Below the pieces are notes generated by a model that did not search any database, was not told the DNA's origin, and worked only from the letters and a program-made list of their open reading frames with translations. Positions 33,306-41,805 of a stretch of 64,000 bases of DNA are shown piece after piece (positions within the stretch are counted from its first letter, which is position 1; the number at the start of each line of letters is the position of its first letter). A program made the translations under genes and the position numbers. This DNA comes from AP-15 sp035538335 (GTDB taxonomy: Bacteria; Pseudomonadota; Alphaproteobacteria; ATCC43930; CGMCC-115725). The stretch covers positions 1 to 64,000 of the forward strand of contig DATLKN010000050.1 in assembly GCA_035538335.1 (NCBI GenBank), given 5' to 3'.

Positions 33306-33445
33306 GCCCGTGGCGGGACCGCATCGGCAGGACGCGCGACCGTCTCGCGGTCGCGGTCGTGTGGTTTCTCTGGTTTTGCGTTCTCGCCTTCGGGGCCGGG
33401 CTCTTGGCCCTGCGCTGGTATTTCGGGACCCTGCATTGGGGATGA
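33302..33445 (+). CDS. Small single-TM membrane protein, coupled
   Basis: A 47-residue protein starting at GTG 33302, which overlaps the stop of the preceding gene (GTGA). One hydrophobic segment VVWFLWFCVLAFGAGLLAL (about 19-37) between a basic N-terminus and a short tail. It is supported by the coupling and by its place in the EPS operon. No family recognised. It ends 15 nt before the polymerase gene. Confidence 0.5.
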   Translation: MSPWRDRIGRTRDRLAVAVVWFLWFCVLAFGAGLLALRWYFGTLHWG

Positions 33446-33460
33446 AGCCGAGGCGTTGGT

Positions 33461-34867
33461 ATGGAATCGGCGGTCGGGTCGCAAAATGAGCCGGTAGATC
33501 GGGCCGCGGTCGCCGATCGCGAAGAAAAGCGGGCCGTCGATGTCCTGCTGTTTTGGCTGTGGCTCGGCGCGGTGCTGCTCTCGCCGGTATGGTTCGGCGA
33601 CAATACGCCGCTCGTCTGGGGCGCGCATGCGATCCTTTTCGGGCTTTTGCTCGCCGCTTTCGGGATCTCGCGCCGGCCGCTCGCAGTGCCCATCCGGCGG
33701 CTGCGCGTGCCGCTCGCCGCGCTCGCCGTCGTCGGGCTGTGGGCGGCTGTGCAGAGCGCCGGGTTCGTTCCCGAAACTTGGCGCCATCCGATCTGGCGGC
33801 TCGCCTCGGCGGCGCTCGGGGAAGATGCCGGTGGCGCGGTCAGCGTCTATCCGGAAGCCGGTCGGGTCGCCCTTCTATGGATGGCGACTGCAGCCGCAGT
33901 GTTTTTCCTCGCCGTCCAATACGGGCGCGATCCACGGCGGGCGCGCCTCGTGCTGCTCGCGGTGGCGGTCGGCGGCGGCGCGATCGCGGCCTATGGGCTG
34001 GCGGTTTACGTCACCGGCAACAAATCGGTGCTGTGGCAACCCAAGCACGCCTATCTCGACGCGCTGAGCGCGACCTTCATCAACCGCGACACTTTTGCCG
34101 CCTATGCCGGAACCGTCCTGACCGTCGCGTTCGGGTATCTCGTCGGCGAGATTGGCGGGCTGCGGCCGCTGCGTGCGTCGGGCGCGGTGCGCGCGATTGC
34201 GCTGCTGCTGCTCGGCGTCATCGTGGTCGTCGCGGCGTCGGCCCTGATCCTCGCCGGATCGCGGGCCGGCACGGCGGTCGCCGTCATCGGCGTCGGTTCG
34301 GTTTCGGTCCTGGCGGCGGCGCGGTCGCGATCCTGGCGCGGCGTGCTGGTCGTCGGCTGTGCTGGCGGCGGCCTCGCGGCGATCGGGTTCGCCGCGGCGT
34401 CCGGCAGCCTGTTGACACAGCGGCTGTTGTGGTTCGACCGCGATATGAATGCCCGCCTGGCGCTCGACCGTAGCGTCATCCACGCCATCGCGGCGCGCCC
34501 CTTTTTCGGGTATGGCTTTGGCACTTTCAAACAGGCTTATCCGCCGTTTCGCGCCCTCGCGTTGCAACAGAGCGGCCGTTGGGAATACGCCCACAACAGC
34601 TGGCTGGAAGCGCTGATGACGCTCGGGGTGCCGGTCGGCCTCCTGCTGTGGCTGATTTTCCTGTGGATGCTCGCCCGCTGTCTCGCCGGCGCGTCGCGGC
34701 GCTCAGAGGGCGCGATCTATGCGGTCATCGGCGCCGCCGTCGGCTTGCTCGCGGCCGCTCAGTCGCTGATCGATTTTCCATTCCAGGTCCAAGGCTTCGC
34801 GATCCCGCTGTTGGCGATCCTCGGGGTCGCCGTCGCGCAATCCTGGGCGAGCGGCGAGGTAATTTGA
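33461..34867 (+). CDS. O-antigen-ligase/Wzy-like polymerase (first)
   Basis: A 468-residue polytopic membrane protein with ~10-12 hydrophobic segments. The Wzy_C-type motif is near the C-terminus: ARPFFGYGFGTFKQAYPPF followed by YAHNSWLEALMTLGVPVG (about 345-390), with conserved Gly/His-Asn. This family polymerises or ligates lipid-linked repeat units on the periplasmic side. There is a second polymerase-like gene at 42574, so one may be a ligase. Follows the GT-to-small-protein operon by 15 nt. Confidence 0.82.
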   Translation: MESAVGSQNEPVDRAAVADREEKRAVDVLLFWLWLGAVLLSPVWFGDNTPLVWGAHAILFGLLLAAFGISRRPLAVPIRRLRVPLAALAVVGLWAAVQSAGFVPETWRHPIWRLASAALGEDAGGAVSVYPEAGRVALLWMATAAAVFFLAVQYGRDPRRARLVLLAVAVGGGAIAAYGLAVYVTGNKSVLWQPKHAYLDALSATFINRDTFAAYAGTVLTVAFGYLVGEIGGLRPLRASGAVRAIALLLLGVIVVVAASALILAGSRAGTAVAVIGVGSVSVLAAARSRSWRGVLVVGCAGGGLAAIGFAAASGSLLTQRLLWFDRDMNARLALDRSVIHAIAARPFFGYGFGTFKQAYPPFRALALQQSGRWEYAHNSWLEALMTLGVPVGLLLWLIFLWMLARCLAGASRRSEGAIYAVIGAAVGLLAAAQSLIDFPFQVQGFAIPLLAILGVAVAQSWASGEVI

Positions 34868-34992
34868 CGCCGCCCCTTCGGTTGTTTCACCTGCCTTCGG
34901 CAATCATATGACGATCCGCTTGCAGTTGCCGGCTACGAAGACATATACCAACAGACGGGGGAGAGAAGGCATTCGCCTTCCGAGAACATTGC

Positions 34993-35619
34993 ATGATGAC
35001 GAGACCATTTGCTCGATCCAACCTGCGCGCCGCCGTTCTTCTCGCCAGCCTCTTGCTTTGCGGCTGTACCGGCATTGGCTACGAATCGAAGCCGATGACG
35101 TGGAGCCCCGCGAAAGACGCTAAGATCGAAGGCATGAACGCCAAGGGCGAAGAGACGCAGCCCTATCAACTCGGCGCCGGCGACAAGATCCGGGTAACGG
35201 TGTTCGGCGCCGATCGGTTGAGCGGCGTTTTCCCCGTCGAACTCAGCGGCGCCGTCGCGATGCCGCTGGTCGGCATCGTGCCGGCCGCCGGCAAGTCGCT
35301 CGACGGGGTGAAGAACGAGATCGTCAAGAGCCTCAGGGAACAAAAGCTGATGGAGAAGCCGAACGTCAGCGTCGCGATGGTCAGCGCCAGGCCATTTTAC
35401 GTGCTGGGCGAGGTCGGGCGTTCGGGCTCCTTTCCGTATGTCGGCGGCACCAATATCGAGAGCGCGATCGCCACCGCCGGCGGTTTCTCATACCGTGCGC
35501 AGGAAAATTACGTGTTCCTGCGCCGAGCCGGCAGCTTTCACGAGATCAAGGTGCCGCTGCCCTCGGTGGTGCCGGTCAATCCGGGCGACATCGTGCGCGT
35601 CGGCAGCCGGGTTTTCTAG
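34993..35619 (+). CDS. Polysaccharide export lipoprotein (Wza/ExoF-like, short)
   Basis: A 208-residue export protein. The lipobox LCGC (Cys25) ends a signal peptide (AAVLLASLLLCGC), so the outer membrane is its likely place. It has a polysaccharide-export domain starting YQLGAGDKIRVTVFGADRLSGVF (about 59-81) and one SLBB-like part (PFYVLGEVGRSGSFPYVGGTNIESAIATAGGF). Short compared with E. coli Wza (379 aa). Its stop shares the CTAG palindrome with the stop of the convergent outer-membrane barrel gene. Confidence 0.87.
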   Translation: MMTRPFARSNLRAAVLLASLLLCGCTGIGYESKPMTWSPAKDAKIEGMNAKGEETQPYQLGAGDKIRVTVFGADRLSGVFPVELSGAVAMPLVGIVPAAGKSLDGVKNEIVKSLREQKLMEKPNVSVAMVSARPFYVLGEVGRSGSFPYVGGTNIESAIATAGGFSYRAQENYVFLRRAGSFHEIKVPLPSVVPVNPGDIVRVGSRVF

Positions 35620-36971
35620 TACTGCGTCTTGAGCCCGATGCCGATTTCGTCGCGGGTGTAGCTGAAGCCGGCGAGGCTCGATTGCCGCTCGGTGATGCGA
35701 TACTGGGCGATCAGGCGAAGGTTGCGATTGAGCATATAAGTCAGGCTGAGGCCGAGGCTGAGCGTCTTGTCCGCTCGATTGGTTAGGCTGTAAGTGTCGG
35801 TCTCCAAGCCGGCGACCGCGGTCCCGATCAATTGCCGCAGGATCTCGTAATCGCCCTCGAGTTGCATCGTCTTGATGTCGACCACGGCCGAGCCCCCGGT
35901 CGGCGTGGTGATCGGAGTGTCGGCGAAATCCTCCCGTCCGACCGCGGTGAAGGTCAGCAGCCGGGTCGGAAACCATTCGAGGTTGACCCCGAAGGTCGGC
36001 GCGGCGAGGCTGCCGATCAGCGCCGAATCGTATTGCCGCTGCCGGATGCCGGCGAACACGGTGCCGCGCGTCAACCGGCGGAATTCGAAATCGGTTCCGA
36101 AGACGGTGGTGTAGGTGTTGGAGTTCAAGACGCCGTCGTCGTAGTCGCGGCGCAGATACTCGCCCTCGACGAAGACCCGCGTCAGCGGCGTTACCGCGTA
36201 GCCGAGCCGTGTGGTCGTCGAGAAGGCGTTGGCGTTGAGGTCGGATTCCTTGATCAGCACGCCGCCGATGACGACGTTCTGGTAGTCCTCGCGCTGATAG
36301 CCGCCGCCGAAGGACAGGCTGAGGCGGTCCACCCGGCGTGTCGCCGAGAGCTGCTCCGACAAGATCGTATAGGCGGGCAGGCGGGCGATCGAGGTATTGG
36401 GCACCGGCGAGGCGAAGGAGGATGGGTCCTGATGGTCGTATTTGGCGCCGCTCTGCGATTCGATCTCCCAGTCGCGGCCGATTTCCTGAATGACGCCGAG
36501 CGAGGCGCCGGTGTTGGAGTTCGACAGCGATTCGTGCCCGAGGTAATGCACGAAATCGCCATAGCCGCTGGCGACGTAGCTCAGCGTGTTGCGCTGACTT
36601 TGGAAGGTGAATGCCGGGCGCAGATGCATCACGAGGTCGTCCGACGGCGCCAGCTGACTGGCAAAAACGTTGTCGTCATAGAGCATCGTGCCGGTGACCG
36701 TGGGGTAGAAGTATCCCTGCGCGGTCGGAAAGCCGAGCGCATCGTATTCGGGGCGCAGACGGGCGGTCACCCCGACCGGGCCGCCGGTCGCCAGCGGGTT
36801 CCCGTTGGGTCGCGGGATCTCCAGTTGGGTGATCCCCGGGACGAGCTGCGCCGAGGCCGGGGCGAGCCCGGCCACCAACGCCCCCATAACGCCGGCGAGC
36901 GCCGCCGCCGCCGAGCGAAGGGCGCGCTGAACCGGCGCTGCGCTAGTCGATGTCCCCCCCGACAAACGCAT
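35616..36971 (-). CDS. Outer-membrane beta-barrel protein of the EPS locus
   Basis: A 451-residue protein with a Sec signal peptide (about 1-42) and a C-terminal barrel in which aromatic, alternating strands repeat (GYFYPTVTGTMLYDDNVFA, RPAFTFQSQRNTLSYVASGYG, FEFRRLTRGTVFAG, LSLGLSLTYMLNRNLRLIAQYRITERQ), ending in a C-terminal Tyr. Related barrels (BBP2/VpsM type) occur in many EPS loci and are thought to help export. Start at 36971 (CGAGGA before it) rather than a GTG at 37007. Tail-to-tail with the Wza-type gene. Confidence 0.78.
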   Translation of the reverse strand: MRLSGGTSTSAAPVQRALRSAAAALAGVMGALVAGLAPASAQLVPGITQLEIPRPNGNPLATGGPVGVTARLRPEYDALGFPTAQGYFYPTVTGTMLYDDNVFASQLAPSDDLVMHLRPAFTFQSQRNTLSYVASGYGDFVHYLGHESLSNSNTGASLGVIQEIGRDWEIESQSGAKYDHQDPSSFASPVPNTSIARLPAYTILSEQLSATRRVDRLSLSFGGGYQREDYQNVVIGGVLIKESDLNANAFSTTTRLGYAVTPLTRVFVEGEYLRRDYDDGVLNSNTYTTVFGTDFEFRRLTRGTVFAGIRQRQYDSALIGSLAAPTFGVNLEWFPTRLLTFTAVGREDFADTPITTPTGGSAVVDIKTMQLEGDYEILRQLIGTAVAGLETDTYSLTNRADKTLSLGLSLTYMLNRNLRLIAQYRITERQSSLAGFSYTRDEIGIGLKTQY

Positions 36972-37122
36972 GCACAAACATCCTCGGAGCGGCGACGGGT
37001 GGTTCACCGCGCACGCTCGGTCGTTTGCGAGCCGCCGCGTGCGGCGACCGCCAACCCCTATTACAATATTTGGCCGGCCGCTGAATACGGCACATCGCGA
37101 AGGAATTCGCGAATCGAGTTCG

Positions 37123-38262
37123 TCATCGTGGGAACAGCGGGCGCCGGCGCGGCAGGCTGCGCTCGCAGCAGCGCGAGGAGGCCCGCTCGATCAGGCTCAC
37201 CGGCCCCATCGGCAACCGGCCGTCCTGCCACGCGCAGCGGCCGCCGCGGTACCAGTATATGGTGCGGTACTTCATCGCGACGGCGCGGACGGTGGTGTTG
37301 GCCGACAGCCAGCATGTCTTCGACTGGCAAAAGATAACGATCGGCGTCGATTTGTCGCCGCAGGTCAGACGGTCGAGTTCGGCCGCCAGCTTCACCTGAA
37401 CATCGTCCGAGAGACTGGTGCCGCGGCCGGCGCCGGGCAGCCAACTAGCCCCGGGCAGCGTCATCGACTGGTCGCCGCCGATCACGTCGATGAGGATCGG
37501 CGGGCGTCCCGCCAGTACCATCGACCACAACTCCGGCGTGGTGATGGTCTTGGCGCCGAGGACAGAGGTCGGCGTTGGCGCCTCCATGTTACTGGTCCGA
37601 ATGATCGCAGCAGGAGCCAAGCCGAAATCGATCGCTTCGTCGCAGAAGCTCGATTCCGGCAGGGTCACTGGCTCGAGGACGCCGATCAGACGGGCGGGCG
37701 TCGTCGGAAATTGCGCGTCGAGCCAGGCGGTGCGGCCGCCGCGGTACCAGTAGACCTGGCGGTAGCCCAAAGCGTGTGCGCGCAGCGCCGCGTTGACGGG
37801 CAGCCAGTCGGTCTTGGAACCGCCGAAAAAGACGATCGGCGTTGCCTCGTCGCCGCAGGTGTATTGCGAAAGCCGCTCAGCGAGTTTGCGCTGCAGCGCG
37901 TCGCGCAGATCGCCGCCGAGGCCGGCGCCAGGCAGCCACAGGGCAAGCGGCAAACTCAAACCATCGACGCCGCAGGTCACCCCCGGTCGTCCGAAGCAGG
38001 AACGCGGCAAGGTGCGGACGTCGACGACGACCGGCGGGCGCCGCGCATCGATCATCGTCTTTAGTTCGGCCGTCGCGAGGGTCTGGGCGCCGACGACGTG
38101 CAGCGGTGTCGGGCCCTCAAAGCCGCCGCCCTTGAGCGCCGCTGCCGGCGGCAAGCCGTAGTCCCGCAGCTCGTTGTCAAAGCCGCCCGCGGCACGCGCC
38201 TGGGAGCCGGCGGTCGCCAGCGGTGCCGCGGTCAGCCCGAAGACAAAGCTACGCCGGTTCAT
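37123..38262 (-). CDS. Exported double-rhodanese protein; first domain degenerate
   Basis: A 379-residue protein with an N-terminal signal (VFGLTAAPLATAGSQARA, Tat-like MNRRSF) and two tandem rhodanese-like halves. Half 1 (about 35-200) ends FFGGSKTDWLPVNAALRAHALGY, half 2 (about 210-365) FCQSKTCWLSANTTVRAVAMKY. The two Cys in the CQSKTCW motif of half 2 are replaced by Gly and Asp in half 1. The CxxxxCW-type motif resembles the PQQ-catabolism-associated rhodanese group. The gene is coupled (ATGA) to the EEP-fold gene. Function unknown. Confidence 0.72.
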   Translation of the reverse strand: MNRRSFVFGLTAAPLATAGSQARAAGGFDNELRDYGLPPAAALKGGGFEGPTPLHVVGAQTLATAELKTMIDARRPPVVVDVRTLPRSCFGRPGVTCGVDGLSLPLALWLPGAGLGGDLRDALQRKLAERLSQYTCGDEATPIVFFGGSKTDWLPVNAALRAHALGYRQVYWYRGGRTAWLDAQFPTTPARLIGVLEPVTLPESSFCDEAIDFGLAPAAIIRTSNMEAPTPTSVLGAKTITTPELWSMVLAGRPPILIDVIGGDQSMTLPGASWLPGAGRGTSLSDDVQVKLAAELDRLTCGDKSTPIVIFCQSKTCWLSANTTVRAVAMKYRTIYWYRGGRCAWQDGRLPMGPVSLIERASSRCCERSLPRRRPLFPR

Positions 38263-39251
38263 CGCTTCTCCATGCTTGCCGAAGGTTGGGGATGGTGCGT
38301 CCCGTTGCATGGCTCGCCGGCATGCCCGGCGCCGACCAGCACGAGCTTGGCCCAGACCGGATAATGCCCGGCGCCGGCGGCGTCGCCGAGGCGGCGCACC
38401 GCCGCGGTGTCGAAAGCCTCGTTGTGAAAGATGTAATCGATGCGCATCCAAGGGCCGAGAATTCCCGCGCGCCGCCAAGGGCCGGGGAAAGTCGCCCCGA
38501 GCCCGAAGCCTTTTTCCTCCCAGGCGTCGCGCACCAGCGCGCGCAGCCGGCTCACCTCTCCCGTGAAGACGGTCGCATTGCCGTCGCCGGCCAGGATCAG
38601 CGGTCCCTTCTCGCGGCGCAGACGCTGCCGCAAGGCGTGATAGCCGGCGCGGTAGCGGCGCAGATCCTGATTCGGGCGCGTGACGTACATGTTGAGCAGC
38701 CGCACTGAGCGGCCCGCGACGCGGATCTCGACGGATGCGCCGGCGCTGCCGTGCTCGCTCTGGACTATCGGATAGCGCGACAGGATCAGCGTCGAGCCGA
38801 AAGCCGGAAATGCCGAGTAGCCGGCAAACCCCTGCGCGAGCAGCGCTGCGCCAAATCGCCGCGGCTCGTAGACCTTCTCGATAAAGACGATGTCGGGACG
38901 TAGCGATGCGAGAAGCCGGATCGCGCCGGCGTCGTCGGGCGGATCCTCCTCCTTGTTGAAGTTGACGACGGTCACTGTGCAGCCGGCGCGCACCGCAGCG
39001 GGACGCGGCAGATAGGCCGGGAGCACCGGGGCGAGCATCAGCGCTGTCGCCCCGAACCATGCGGCCCCCGCCAGCGGCAAGCGCGCCAGCATGCAGACAA
39101 TCGAGATCCCGAGCGCAAAAAAACCCAGCTGGGGAATGAAATTTCGCGCCCAAAAATGGCCCAGCAAAAATTCCGCGGCAGCCGCCGCAAGGGCAGCGAG
39201 CGCGCTCAGCTCGCGTGGCCAGCGTCGCACCCGGTTACTCACCCCGTCCAT
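38259..39251 (-). CDS. Endonuclease/exonuclease/phosphatase (EEP)-fold membrane protein
   Basis: A 330-residue protein with about three N-terminal TMs (LSALAALAAAAAEFLLGHF; FIPQLGFFALGISIVCMLA; AAWFGATALMLAP) and a C-terminal EEP domain: CTVTVVNFNKEE, DIVFIEKVYE (Glu), ILAGDGNATVF (Asp-Gly-Asn) and RIDYIFHN, with GHYPVWAKL at the end (His). Metal-dependent phosphodiesterase activity, perhaps in the periplasm, is the family expectation. ATG at 39251 follows the predicted promoter at a short leader distance. Overlaps the rhodanese gene start by ATGA. Confidence 0.82.
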   Translation of the reverse strand: MDGVSNRVRRWPRELSALAALAAAAAEFLLGHFWARNFIPQLGFFALGISIVCMLARLPLAGAAWFGATALMLAPVLPAYLPRPAAVRAGCTVTVVNFNKEEDPPDDAGAIRLLASLRPDIVFIEKVYEPRRFGAALLAQGFAGYSAFPAFGSTLILSRYPIVQSEHGSAGASVEIRVAGRSVRLLNMYVTRPNQDLRRYRAGYHALRQRLRREKGPLILAGDGNATVFTGEVSRLRALVRDAWEEKGFGLGATFPGPWRRAGILGPWMRIDYIFHNEAFDTAAVRRLGDAAGAGHYPVWAKLVLVGAGHAGEPCNGTHHPQPSASMEKR

Positions 39252-39276
39252 CCGGTCTAGCGAATTTTTCAAAGCT

Positions 39277-39306
39277 ATTGTAACACTTATTAACAGTCTA
39301 TATCAA
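39277..39306 (-). promoter_or_regulatory. Predicted sigma-70 promoter for the EEP-rhodanese operon
   Basis: On the minus strand TTGATA (39301-39306), an 18-nt spacer and TACAAT (39277-39282): five of six matches in each box. The start near 39270 gives a ~19-nt leader to the ATG at 39251. Its -35 box lies within one of two TATCAAA direct repeats (39301-39307 and 39312-39318; 11-bp spacing). Confidence 0.55.
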
Positions 39307-39322
39307 ATTTGTATCAAAGTTC

Positions 39323-39351
39323 TTGACATATTTCCGCCTCGCGGCTAGGTT
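39323..39351 (+). promoter_or_regulatory. Possible promoter upstream of the Wzc-type gene
   Basis: TTGACA (39323-39328), a 17-nt spacer and TAGGTT (39346-39351, weak -10). Leader of ~155 nt to the Wzc-type ATG at 39515. The -35 box is perfect but the -10 is poor, so this is tentative. Confidence 0.35.
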
Positions 39352-39417
39352 GCGCCCTGCCCGATCGGCCGACGGTGCGGCGGTGGGCCCATCATAGGAA
39401 TGTTGCACACGGGAAGG

Positions 39418-39445
39418 TTGTCATTCGATGAGAATCCCGTGACAA
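39418..39445 (+). promoter_or_regulatory. Inverted repeat TTGTCA-N16-TGACAA upstream of the Wzc-type gene
   Basis: Perfect 6-bp arms 70 nt before the ATG of the Wzc-type gene, in the leader or promoter region. Could be a regulator site for the EPS operon; other than symmetry there is no evidence. Confidence 0.35.
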
Positions 39446-39514
39446 GCCGTTTCCTGATATAACTTCGGGGGGCGGCCGGGTTCCGATGCCGACCGAGCGA
39501 GCGGCGGCACTCAC

Positions 39515-41782
39515 ATGAGAATGTCTGCGAAACATCTTTCGCACCCTACGGAGCACACGGATGTGAGCGATCTGGCGTTACCGGTATCAAACGGTGGCGG
39601 CGCTGCCGCGGAAGATCCCGATGATTTCCGCCTCGACGTGCGCTCGATCGTCGGAATCCTGCTGCGCCATTGGCGGCTGGTGTTGGCGGGCCCGCTCGTC
39701 ACGGTGGGCATCACTTACGGCGTCCTGTCGATCATTCCGCCGCTCTACAAGTCGAATGTGGAAATCCTGGTAGCCGATCCGAGGCGCCCTTCATATGGCG
39801 TGCAAGGAAAGCCTCTGTCGATGCTCGACGTCGACTCCGCGGCGATCGAGAGCGAAATCGAGATCCTCGGGTCGCAGTCGGTGGCGATGCGGGCAGTCGA
39901 GGCGCTGCATCTCGATAACGATCCGGAATTCACCCATCCAGGGGGCTTCGCCGCGGTGCTTCGCCGATTGGGGATCGGCGCGAAAACCAAGCCGGCCGCG
40001 GGCTTGGAGCATGACCGATTGGAGGCGGCGGCGGCGGAATTGCAAAAGCATCTGACCGTCGAGCGCGTGCAGTTTTCCTACGCGCTGCGGCTGTCGGTGA
40101 CCTCGGTCGAGCCGCGCAAGGCGCGCCGTATCGCTCGGGGGGTGGCGACGGCCTATCTGACTGAGCAACGGGCGGCGCGCGAACGGGCGATGACCGAGGG
40201 CAGCGCTTGGCTGCGCGGCCAGCTGGCGGCATTGCGCGGCCGCGTCCTCGAAAATGAAGCCGCCATTCAAAAGCTGAAGGCGGCGAACGGGCTCAGCGAT
40301 GTCGGCACTGCCGGCAACGTCAACCAGCAACAGACTTCCGATTTGAACAACCAGCTCATTCTCGCGCGCGCCGACGTGGCGGAAAAGCGGGCCCGCTACG
40401 AACAGGCGCGGCAGGTCGTGAAGAGCGGCGGCAACTTGCAGGCAATTCCGGAGGTGCTCGCCTCGCCGGTGATCTCCCAGCTGCGCGAGCAGCAGGCCAA
40501 GCTTTCCCGCAAGGAGGCCGACCTCGCCAGCCGCTTCGGCCCCGCCTATCCGGAGCTGATCGTCGCCCGCTCGCAAATCAAGGACGTCGAGAAAGCGATC
40601 AACGCCGAGGTCGCGCGCATTCTCGACAATTTGAAAAATGCATACCAGGTCGCGCTGCAACGCGAGCAGTCGCTGGAGGCGAGCCTCAATCACGTAACGC
40701 AGCAGCACGGCAATTCGCCGGTCGTGGTGAAGCTGCACGAGCTCGAGCGGCTCGACGCTTCCGACCGTCAGCTCTATGAGGGCTTTCTCGCGGAGTTCAA
40801 CAAGATTGCCGCCGGCTCGTCGCTGAACGAAACCCCTGCGCGGATCATCACTCCGGCGAGCCTGCCGACTGCCCCGGCTTTTCCACGGACCCACCTGATC
40901 CTCGCGCTGATGCTCGCGGTCGGCGGGTTCGCGGGCATCGTGCTGGCGTTTCTCGCCGAGCATCTGGCCGGCGGTTTCAAGACGAGTGCGCAAGCCGAGA
41001 ACACTCTCGGCGCCCCGGTGCTCGGCATGATCTTCGAGATCCCGCGGCGCGGCCTACTGCGCCCGCGCGGTCACGACATCCTGGCCGAGATAATCGCAAA
41101 GCCGGCCTCGCGCCTCGCCGAAGGGGTGCGGGCGACGCGCATCGGTCTCGCGCTGTCGGGCAGCAGCCCGCCGAAGGTGATCCTGGTAACCTCGTCCGTG
41201 CCCGGCGAAGGCAAGACCACGGTCGCCATGCTGCTCGCCACCTCGGCAGGCTTGTCGGGACAACGTACCCTGCTCGTCGATTGCGATTTGCGCAGCAGAT
41301 CGGCCTCGCGCACGATCGGCGTTGGGGCTCGTCCGGGGTTGATCGAGGTTCTCGAAGGACGGGCCGAGCTCGGCGATGCGATCACCAGCAAGACGCCTTC
41401 AGGCCTGGCGATGCTGGGCGCGGGAAACGGCGAGCTGAACCCGGCCGATCTGTTGAGTTCGCCCCGCGTCAGCGCGCTGCTCGATGAGCTACGCCAGCGC
41501 TTCGATTTCATCGTGCTCGATGCCACGCCGCTGCTGCCGGTCGTCGACGCTGCGATATTGGCGCGCCAAGCCGACCGCATCCTCTTCGTCGCGCGCTGGA
41601 GCCGCACGCAGCGCACCACGGCGTTGGAGGCGATGAAGGTCCTGGGCGCCGAGGTGCGGGAGAAGATCGGGATCGCCCTGAACCGCGTCGATCTCAGGAA
41701 ACTGCGTTCCTACGGCTACGGTTATGGGCACGGCTATAATTACGGCCATGCCTACGGCAAGTTCGGCAAATATTACGAATAG
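39515..41782 (+). CDS. Wzc-type polysaccharide co-polymerase / BY tyrosine kinase
   Basis: A 755-residue fused protein of the inner membrane. N-terminal Wzz domain with TM1 (VLAGPLVTVGITYGVLSI), a long periplasmic coiled-coil stretch (about 195-440), TM2 (LILALMLAVGGFAGIVLAF) and a C-terminal kinase with Walker A SSVPGEGKTT (Lys567), Walker A' TLLVDCDLR and Walker B FIVLDATPLL. The tail is Tyr-rich (eight Tyr in the last ~25 residues), the usual autophosphorylation cluster. It controls chain length and export. Opens the plus-strand operon 39515-47302. Confidence 0.95.
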   Translation: MRMSAKHLSHPTEHTDVSDLALPVSNGGGAAAEDPDDFRLDVRSIVGILLRHWRLVLAGPLVTVGITYGVLSIIPPLYKSNVEILVADPRRPSYGVQGKPLSMLDVDSAAIESEIEILGSQSVAMRAVEALHLDNDPEFTHPGGFAAVLRRLGIGAKTKPAAGLEHDRLEAAAAELQKHLTVERVQFSYALRLSVTSVEPRKARRIARGVATAYLTEQRAARERAMTEGSAWLRGQLAALRGRVLENEAAIQKLKAANGLSDVGTAGNVNQQQTSDLNNQLILARADVAEKRARYEQARQVVKSGGNLQAIPEVLASPVISQLREQQAKLSRKEADLASRFGPAYPELIVARSQIKDVEKAINAEVARILDNLKNAYQVALQREQSLEASLNHVTQQHGNSPVVVKLHELERLDASDRQLYEGFLAEFNKIAAGSSLNETPARIITPASLPTAPAFPRTHLILALMLAVGGFAGIVLAFLAEHLAGGFKTSAQAENTLGAPVLGMIFEIPRRGLLRPRGHDILAEIIAKPASRLAEGVRATRIGLALSGSSPPKVILVTSSVPGEGKTTVAMLLATSAGLSGQRTLLVDCDLRSRSASRTIGVGARPGLIEVLEGRAELGDAITSKTPSGLAMLGAGNGELNPADLLSSPRVSALLDELRQRFDFIVLDATPLLPVVDAAILARQADRILFVARWSRTQRTTALEAMKVLGAEVREKIGIALNRVDLRKLRSYGYGYGHGYNYGHAYGKFGKYYE

Positions 41783-41805
41783 CGCCGTTGACGAGCTTCA
41801 GTGTC

